Part shown: positions 57,399 to 64,000 of the stretch, one piece after another | Numbering within the stretch: position 1 is the stretch's first letter | Layout: each line of letters begins with the position of its first letter | Origin: Chelonoidis abingdonii | Lineage: Eukaryota > Chordata > Testudines > Testudinidae | DNA: 64,000 bases | Direction: 5' to 3' | Assembly (NCBI RefSeq): GCF_003597395.2 | Contig: NC_133771.1 | Coordinates: 128,014,494 to 128,078,493 of the forward strand | The notes under the pieces: generated by a model | The model's input: only the letters and a program-made list of their open reading frames with translations | Told to the model about the DNA's origin: nothing | Database searches by the model: none | Translations under genes and position numbers: made by a program

Positions 57399-59405
57399 CC
57401 TAACCTGCAGCTGTGAATCAGGAAGCTGCATTTGGCTCCCTGCTAGAGCCCCTCACTGTTCCATGAATGGAGAATAAAATTATGAAGATGGTTTAGATTG
57501 ATGTGCAACACAAGGCTACACACTCTCATTTCTACCCAAAATTTGTAATTTTATCAGGTCCTGATCTAAACAGCAACACTTGTAGCAAATTCCAAAGAAT
57601 AAGGACATAGAAAGGTTAACTGAAGTTGAGAAATTAATAAATTCTGTACAGTCTTCTGATTCTTAAATATTTTCTGGGAACCCATTAACAAAATTCCAAT
57701 TTATCAAATTATTTTATCCCTGTTTGTCCAATACACACTACTGGTCAGTACATTTAATGTTTTATATCAGTGAATGTGTGAAAGCAGTTAAAGTCAATAT
57801 TGTTCATAGTCATATATGTGCACAGGAGACACTCACAAACCACATCCAGTCAAATATTGTTTCAGTATACTGCTAGTGCCATACAGGCTTCTGTTGCAGG
57901 CACTCTTCAATGTAGTCTTTAATCATGCCTTTTTTAAAGATTTGCTCTGTATGTCTTATAGTCTAATACCTAAAAGCAGCACTGGTAGTGTCACAGTTGC
58001 TGAATTCAGGGTTCATAATAGTCCTGAACTGCAAAAAAAATTTTGTGGCTTTGTAATTCCTGAAAACATTAGGAGAGTTTCAAAGTAATGGCAACTCATG
58101 TACAAGAGAATAGGAAATAAAATAATTTTTTATTGCTTCTCAAACAGCTCTGTTTTGTATTACCTTTCCATAGTGGCACATAAGCTTTCAGTATCTTTTG
58201 GCATCAGGAAACACATAAAACTGTCTTTTTTGTATTAACCAAGAATTTATTTGTGCTGGTAAATTTAAGTCTATGCAAATCGTTGCACTGCAAAAAAGAA
58301 ACAAGAGAACTGTTAAACTTTTTAAGAGTTTACTTCTGATAGATGTAATTAATGTAAAGAAAATGCTCATCAAATAAAGAAAAAGGGGGAAATACTTTCA
58401 TGTATATGACATAAGGCTTACTGGTGACTTAGTCAAGTTAAATTTGCATGTTTGACAGAATATTCAGTGTCCAGCTAAGAACATCTAACATATTGAGACA
58501 GAGTAAAGTATTAGAAGTGATGTATAAGACACAAACAAAACTCTGCTTCAGTTCTAAAATACCATGTTTTGTGTCTTCAGGTAAAATAAAGCCATCACCC
58601 GTGCAAAGGTTACCTAGTCCACCCACTAGTATGGTGAAAATCATGTATCAGCTTAATGAAAGTGACATCAGTGGAAATGGCATTTAGGCTTTGTCCTTAT
58701 GTAAGATTATTTTACTTCCATTCCATTTGCCTGTAGTCTAAACGTATCCAATTCTAATTTGTAAAATGAACTAAATTTGGTATCATCTCCTTTTCCCTGG
58801 TGCTAAAAGAGAAAGAGACAAGTGGGACAAAAGTCACAACAACTTATTGTCAAAGTTGTTGTGGGATAACCTACTTTATACATTTTTGAAACCATCTGCC
58901 TGGTCATGTAGGCATCACAGTAAGATAATTTACTAGAGTATTTTCTGTGTTTACAGTATCATATTTAGAAATTTATGTTCTATCATTCCTCAAATAAGCC
59001 GTATTTGAATATAAAATTTCCCAAATTCTTCTACATATGTTAGTTGTTCTGTCAACATAGTCATTTGGTCAGATGACTGTATCTTTCAGTTGTTTGGTCA
59101 AGTAATCATTTCACTGCACATTTGACTAAAACTTAATGTATTTAGTAAAAAGACTGAATTTTTTATCATGATTCTAGAAGGAGAGGGTAAATTAGTTCTG
59201 GAGACAAAATTTGCTTGTTATCTAACCAGGCCATCAGTCAAACTATACAGTAATGGAACTTCACTGATGAAACAGTAAGTTGAGTTTCACTATACATAGA
59301 ATTTATATTTTTGTGAGTGTACTCTTCAGTTCTCTTTTGGCCTTCTTCCTTTTCATACTCTTCTGCAGGGGCACACCTCCAATGTATCTTCCTCTCTCTT
59401 TGTCT
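57399..59405. other. AT-rich sequence without recognised features
   Basis: About 2 kb with no recognised repeat or coding similarity. Open frames such as 57816-58088 resemble nothing known. Confidence 0.4.
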
Positions 59406-59413
59406 CTATAGGG

Positions 59414-60967
59414 CACTGTGGTCGCCAAACATTTAACCTTGTCCCCACCCTGAGCCATGGTTGACAGCTGGAGCTGGGAGTGGAGCCACCAGTGGGACTG
59501 GGGCTGCAGCTGGAAACTGAGCCATGGTCAGGGCTGGGGATAGATGCTAGAGCCTCAGCTGGGGTGGGTCTGTGGCTGGGACTGGGACTGGGAGTGGAGT
59601 CACATCCAGGGACTGATGCTGGGGCCAGGGGCGGCAGGTTTGTATAATTTTTTGTGGCGCCCAGAACAGGTCCAACCCCCCACACCTGCCTTGTAAGCCG
59701 ATACATATTTTTTAAAATAATGTAAAAATGTGAGGGGTCTGGGGTGGGGTGCTCAGGCAGAGAGTTGGGGTGTGTGGGGGTGAGGGCTGCAGGGTGGGGC
59801 TAGAGATGAGAGGTTCATAGTGCAGGAGGGAGCTCAGGGCTGAGGCAGAGAATTGGGGTGCAGGGGGTTGAGGGCTCTGGCTGGGGGTGCAGGCTCTGGG
59901 CTGGGGTGGGGCAGGGGATGAGGAGTTTGGGGTGCAGGCAGGCTGCCCTGGGGCTGGGGCCAGAGAGGAGGACTCCCCCCAGCCCTCTCCCTGCCAGCAG
60001 CAGAAAGCTCTGGGGGAGGGACCCCCTTCTGCCCCCCAGCAGCACACTCACCTCATTGTCACTGCACATGCTCCTAGGACCCCTCAGGTCCAGGAAGCCC
60101 CCTCGCCTCCCCTGTGGTGGGTGCCAGGGGAGGGGGCTGCCATCACATGTGCACCTCCTCCCCTGCTGCTGCCCCTCACTGTAGCCTCATTGGAGATGGG
60201 GCTGCCCCTTGCCCAGCATGGGGCAGGAGCAGTGACTGTGGGCAGAGGGCCCCCATGCTGGTGGAGGGTCCCACCGGAAAAGGGAAGGGTCCATCTGTCC
60301 GAGGTGGAAGGGCAGAGGCAGGGGCAGGGGCAGCCTGGGTCAGCCTGCCCTGGCACTAGTGGTTGGGGTAGGGGGGCACTAGGAATCTGCAGCGGCAGTT
60401 GATGCTGGGAGCCAGCAGAGTGGAGCTGGAGGGGGCAGCCGCCCGCTGCCCAGGATGCAGGCAGGAACACTCGGGGGAGGTGCATGGGGGCAGCAGGGAG
60501 GGCTTGGGGAGAAACTTGGCCCCAAACATTGGTGGAGCCAGGAGCCTGTGCCCTGAATATTGCTGGAGCATGGGCACTATGGTCCCAAATAACTCCCCGG
60601 CCATGGCCGGGGGATGAGGATGGGGGTGGGGCTTTGGCCGTGGCCAGGGCCAGAAGCAGGGCTGTGGCCAGGACCAGGAGCAGGAGTGGAGCTGTGGCTA
60701 GGCCAAGAGCCAGGGGCTAAGTCTGGGGCCGCAGCTGGGGTTGGGACCAGAAGTGGAACCGTGGCTGGGAGCATGGCTGCGGCTGGGCGCAGGGCCAAGA
60801 GTGGAGTCACAGCTGGGAGCTGGGGCTGGAGCAGAGCAGGGGGAAGAACGGGGCTGGGTGGCGCTCCCCTTTCCCACCCCCATGGGGGCTGGCCTGGTCT
60901 CCCAGCTCCCCAGAATGTTCTTCCACGCCCCTTTAAGGGGGCATGTTCCACAGTTTGGGGATCACTG
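59414..60967. mobile_element. GC-rich hAT-like element
   Basis: The left end CACTGTGGTCGCCAAAC and the complement of the right end, CAGTGATCCCCAAACTG, are inverted repeats of the type CAGTGGTCCCCAAAC. The flanks CTATAGGG (59406-59413) and GTATAGGG (60968-60975) agree at 7 of 8 positions. The interior is very GC-rich. Degenerate CTGGGACTGGG-type runs lie at 59460-59620 and 60605-60850, and a probable second nested element begins CAGGGGCGGCAGGTTTG at 59626. Long open frames on both strands here (for example 59887-60402) are an effect of GC composition and resemble no protein. No transposase is present. Confidence 0.7.
60595..60612. other. Perfect 18-bp GC palindrome
   Basis: CCCCGGCCATGGCCGGGG reads the same on both strands. 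It could be chance in GC-rich DNA or the edge of the nested repeat. Confidence 0.85.
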
Positions 60968-61033
60968 GTATAGGGACAGTGAATGTTTTTTCTCCTGAAA
61001 CACATGTAACTATATCGTCTCCTCTTCCCTCAA

Positions 61034-61054
61034 CATCTCTCTCTCTCTCTCTCT
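61034..61054. repeat. (TC)n microsatellite
   Basis: About ten TC units. Confidence 0.9.
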
Positions 61055-61645
61055 AACCAGTCAATGCACAGCTACTGAGAGTTCTGGCCAGGACTTCACT
61101 TGCTCAGCATAATGGGGCCACCAGAAGGATACATCTTTGGTTCCCCATGGCTGAGGGGGACTTTGGCACGATATGTGTTCATCTCTGCTGCTTCAGGGGA
61201 AGCTGGAAAAGATGTATCTTAATTGCCCTGTTTTGTACAGCTCTAGGGACTCAGCTGAAGAGTATAGAGACATCACATTTGGCAGGGACATAAGGCCAGG
61301 TTTTCAAAGGTATTTAGGCACTTAAAGAAGTAGATAGGTGCTAATAAGCTAGTTATCTGCCTTGCCTGACATTCTGTGCACGCAGGTATTTGTAAGAAAG
61401 GAGTATATGGAATGAAGCATGGCCTACAAGTTGTGCTTGACTTAATGCACACATTGTGCCAGACTCTGCATTATACTGGTATCTAGAATTTCTTTGTTTT
61501 ACCATTTTTCTGCTTCAAAAATTCCTTGCAAAAAGAAAGACATTAAAATATCGGCAAAATTGCAAAGGAAAGTACTAGAAAGTCTGGAAATGCTGAAGTT
61601 ATGATGGACCATATAAACTTAATTCTACCCCATCTTTTGCATATG
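61055..61645. other. Unassigned; old repeat at 61290-61345
   Basis: The piece 61290-61345 (GCCAGGTTTTCAAAGGTATT, TTAGGCACTTAAAG) is the reverse-strand relative of 37175-37275. Nothing else recognised. Confidence 0.45.
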
Positions 61646-61653
61646 TATTAAGC

Positions 61654-61795
61654 CAAGGGTCCCCAACAAGTGACGTCATTGAGAGGCGTTGCTGCTGAAA
61701 TGCTGCAGAAATTTGACGGCATTTTGGCAGATGCTCCACCGCCGCCACGGTCCTTCATCTGGTGCCTGCCAGACGAAAAAGTTTGGGGACCACTG
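61654..61795. mobile_element. Short hAT MITE, GGTCCCCAA family
   Basis: The left end CAAGGGTCCCCAAC and the complement of the right end, CAGTGGTCCCCAAAC, match at 11 of 14 aligned positions. The flanks TATTAAGC (61646-61653) and TATTAAAC (61796-61803) are an 8-bp duplication with one mismatch. Same type of termini as 59414-60967. Confidence 0.85.
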
Positions 61796-61882
61796 TATTA
61801 AACAGTCTTTGAGTTGTCAAAGCAGCAAGGACTCCTGTGGCACCTTATAGACTAACAGACGTTTTGGAGCATGAGCTTTCGT

Positions 61883-62383
61883 NNNNNNNNNNNNNNNNNN
61901 NNNNNNNNNNNNNNNNNNNNNNNNNNNNNNNNNNNNNNNNNNNNNNNNNNNNNNNNNNNNNNNNNNNNNNNNNNNNNNNNNNNNNNNNNNNNNNNNNNNN
62001 NNNNNNNNNNNNNNNNNNNNNNNNNNNNNNNNNNNNNNNNNNNNNNNNNNNNNNNNNNNNNNNNNNNNNNNNNNNNNNNNNNNNNNNNNNNNNNNNNNNN
62101 NNNNNNNNNNNNNNNNNNNNNNNNNNNNNNNNNNNNNNNNNNNNNNNNNNNNNNNNNNNNNNNNNNNNNNNNNNNNNNNNNNNNNNNNNNNNNNNNNNNN
62201 NNNNNNNNNNNNNNNNNNNNNNNNNNNNNNNNNNNNNNNNNNNNNNNNNNNNNNNNNNNNNNNNNNNNNNNNNNNNNNNNNNNNNNNNNNNNNNNNNNNN
62301 NNNNNNNNNNNNNNNNNNNNNNNNNNNNNNNNNNNNNNNNNNNNNNNNNNNNNNNNNNNNNNNNNNNNNNNNNNNNNNNNNNN
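61883..62383. other. Assembly gap, 501 Ns
   Basis: The length is not a round number, so it may be an estimate. Both sides belong to one Penelope-like element, so the missing DNA is probably PLE sequence. Confidence 0.95.
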
Positions 62384-62671
62384 GATGGTGTCGCTGGTGT
62401 AGATATGTGGGCAGAGTTGGCATCGAGGTTTGTTGCATGGATTGGTTCCTGAGCTAGAGTTACTATGGTGCGGTGTGCAGTTACTGGTGAGAATATGTTT
62501 CAGGTTGGCAAGTTGTCTGTGGGCGAGGACTGGCCTGCCACCCAAGGCCTCTGAAAGTGTGGGATCATTGTCCAGGATGGGTTGTAAATCCCTGATGATG
62601 CGTTGGAGGGGTTTTAGCTGGGGATTGTATGTGATGGCCAGTGGAGTCCTGTTGGTTTCTTTCTTGTTATA
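62384..62671 (-). pseudogene. PLE connector region, open but partial
   Basis: The frame is open for about 96 codons without a stop: KKETNRTPLAITYNPQLKPL, QRIIRDLQPILDNDPTLSEA, then RQLANLKHILTSN, and a Cys-rich block NPCNKPRCQLCPHIYTSDTI running into the gap. The order is that of Neptune-type PLE connectors just before the GIY-YIG endonuclease; the CX4CX2C-like Cys block is part of it. This is the cleanest coding stretch in the window. The RT is absent, so it cannot be a working element. Confidence 0.82.
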
Positions 62672-62690
62672 TGTGTTGGTCTATAATATT

Positions 62691-63249
62691 TCCTTCCCAA
62701 AATACACATATTGATAAAGCTAATGTTTATATTTCTGTGAAAGATTAACAGAGGGAAACATCTGGAAAACTTGCAGTAAAATAGAAATATTACAAAAATA
62801 TATTCTTTAAGTACACTGTAATTATTAACATCATCCTTCAGTCTTTACATGAGCAAACTTTCCATTAATTGGGAAATATGATTCACTTTCCATTAGCATC
62901 CAGAATCTTTACTTGTGGATGCACTAGTCACAGCATAGAAGACAGTCAGTCACTCATATGTTTTATTTGCCTTATTTTGACTGAGGCAGATTTGAGGCCC
63001 TCCTGGTCATATCAGACTAACAGCTTTAATTATTTGGATCCAGGACATTGTTCTTTGCTACAAATGCAAATTTCTTGTTGCTTTCTGTTTAGTTTCTGAA
63101 AGATTAAATATTACATAGTTTGATATTTCTGAAGAGGCACATAAATGTCTTCTTTGTACTCAAAGAACATTCAGTGGAAGGTCATTTAATATCAACTGTC
63201 ATTAGCCTACTATAACACCTCTTTTAAACCACTTTGTTATTGTAAACTT
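62691..63249. other. AT-rich sequence, nothing recognised
   Basis: No gene or repeat seen. Confidence 0.35.
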
Positions 63250-63769
63250 CTGTGACTGTCCTGTCCTTGTTCTTCTCCTACCTCTCTAGTTGCACCTTCA
63301 GTGCATTGGAGGATCCTCCTCATCTGCCCTCCAACTTTCTGAGGCGGTTCCAAAGGTCTCTGTCCTTGGTCCCCTTCTCTTCTCCCTCCAAATCGTATCT
63401 CTGGCTAATCTTATCTGCAAACACTAATCCAACCACCGTATCTATGCGATGATTTATATATCTGCCTCTCTACTTCAGATCTGTCTCCTTCTGTCCAACC
63501 GAAAATTTTGGCCTGTCTCTCTGATATCTCCTAAAGGATGTCTATCCATCAGCTCAAGCTTAACATGCCAGTGCCTAAAACAGAGCTCTTAATCTCCTCC
63601 CGCAGCAGCCACTATCACATACTGCTTTTCTTGATCACCATGGCGAACACCACCATTCTACCTGTCACTCAGGCCGTAACCAGGCTGTCATCTTCGATTA
63701 GGACCTCTTTCTAGGTCCTCACAGCCAGACTGTGCCTATGTCTTACAGAGTCTTTCTGCATAACCTCTC
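63250..63769 (+). mobile_element. L2-like LINE fragment
   Basis: The plus strand encodes VLSLFFSYLSSCTFSALEDP, then a frameshifted GSKGLCPWSPSLL, which matches the RT block GVPQGSVLGPLLF. PKGCLSISSSLNMPVPKTEL and a decayed LGVIFD region follow. The AMIYISASLL stretch stands where YADDTQLYL would be. Several shifts; inactive. It ends where a Harbinger element begins. Confidence 0.65.
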
Positions 63770-64000
63770 TAAGGGTATGTCTGCACTACGAGATTATTCC
63801 GATTTTACATAAACCAGTTTTGTAAAACAGATTGTATAAAGTCGAGTGCACATGGCCACACTAAGTACATTAATTTGGCAGTGTGCGTCCATGTACCAAG
63901 GCTAGCTTCGATTTCTGGAGGGTTGCACTATGGGTAGCTATCCCGTAGCTATCCCATAGTTCCCGCAGTCTCCCCCGCCCATTGGAATTCTGGGTTGAGA
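63770..64000 (+). mobile_element. Harbinger element, left end, runs off the window
   Basis: TAA at 63770-63772 is followed by the terminus GGGTATGTCTGCACTACG. The next bases (GTAGCTATCCCATAGTTCC, TTGGAATTCTGGGTTGAG) correspond to 6752-6800 of the element at 6591. It may carry transposase genes beyond the window. Confidence 0.8.

Larger units (their letters stand above)
61818..62690 (-). mobile_element. Penelope-like retroelement, family B, with a gap inside
   Basis: The left part 61818-61882 is the antisense 3' terminus (CTCCTGTGGCACCTTATAG, GAGCATGAGCTTTCGT). The right part 62384-62690 encodes the connector on the minus strand. The 501 Ns between should hold the GIY-YIG domain and 3' untranslated part. 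The RT lies upstream (higher coordinates) in full elements and is missing here, so the copy is 5' truncated near 62690. Confidence 0.8.

Noticed and set aside
59353..60973. Many long overlapping open frames on both strands (up to 171 codons)
   Set aside because: They come from GC-rich, stop-poor degenerate repeats; the same DNA is open in several frames at once, and none resembles a protein family.
61817..62545. Apparent proteins of 193-242 residues across the second gap
   Set aside because: Most of the length is Ns translated as unknown residues; only the PLE connector on the minus strand is real similarity.

Overview
The window is a piece of a vertebrate nuclear genome, most probably a cryptodiran turtle. 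The evidence is its repeat content: two tRNA-derived SINEs of the turtle Cry/polIII type, many CR1 LINE pieces, L2 LINEs, Penelope-like (PLE) retroelements, PIF/Harbinger elements with their MITEs, and several hAT elements with 8-bp target duplications. I found no host protein-coding exon, rRNA, tRNA gene, CRISPR or bacterial-type operon. The family names rest on recognised motifs and remembered repeat sequences, not on a database search.

Layout. 0-5 kb: an LTR-like repeat, a fold-back DNA element and a decayed hAT transposase (ZMYM1-like family) broken by a CR1 tail. 5.9-10.4 kb: a Harbinger MITE abutting a nearly complete Harbinger element whose DDE transposase (+) and Myb/SANT-like gene (-) converge, with a SINE inserted in the end of the Myb-like gene. 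13-17.7 kb: an L2 on the plus strand facing an L2 and a CR1 on the minus strand. 18-28 kb: small hAT MITEs, a CR1 3' end, a Harbinger derivative and a PLE with RT and GIY-YIG remnants. 29-34 kb: an L2 3' end, a pyrimidine-rich repeat whose inverted relative lies at 52-53.5 kb, and an assembly gap. 36-48 kb: PLE 3' ends in inverted pairs, a 3.3-kb antisense CR1, a 29-bp minisatellite and a hAT MITE with a perfect duplication. 50-57 kb: L2, the purine-rich repeat split by a MITE, a hAT derivative, CR1 ends and the second SINE. 59-61 kb: a GC-rich hAT-like element. 61.8-64 kb: a PLE containing the second gap, an L2 piece and the start of another Harbinger element running off the window.

All coding remnants belong to mobile elements and nearly all carry stops or frameshifts. 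The longest clean stretch is the PLE connector next to the second gap. By my annotation about half of the window is recognisable repeat; the rest is AT-rich sequence in which I see no gene. The window is therefore intergenic or intronic. It shows no sign of a new multi-gene system. What is worth a second look is the structure of the repeats: inverted PLE pairs, an apparently uncharacterised purine-rich family, nested insertions and a two-gene Harbinger element.
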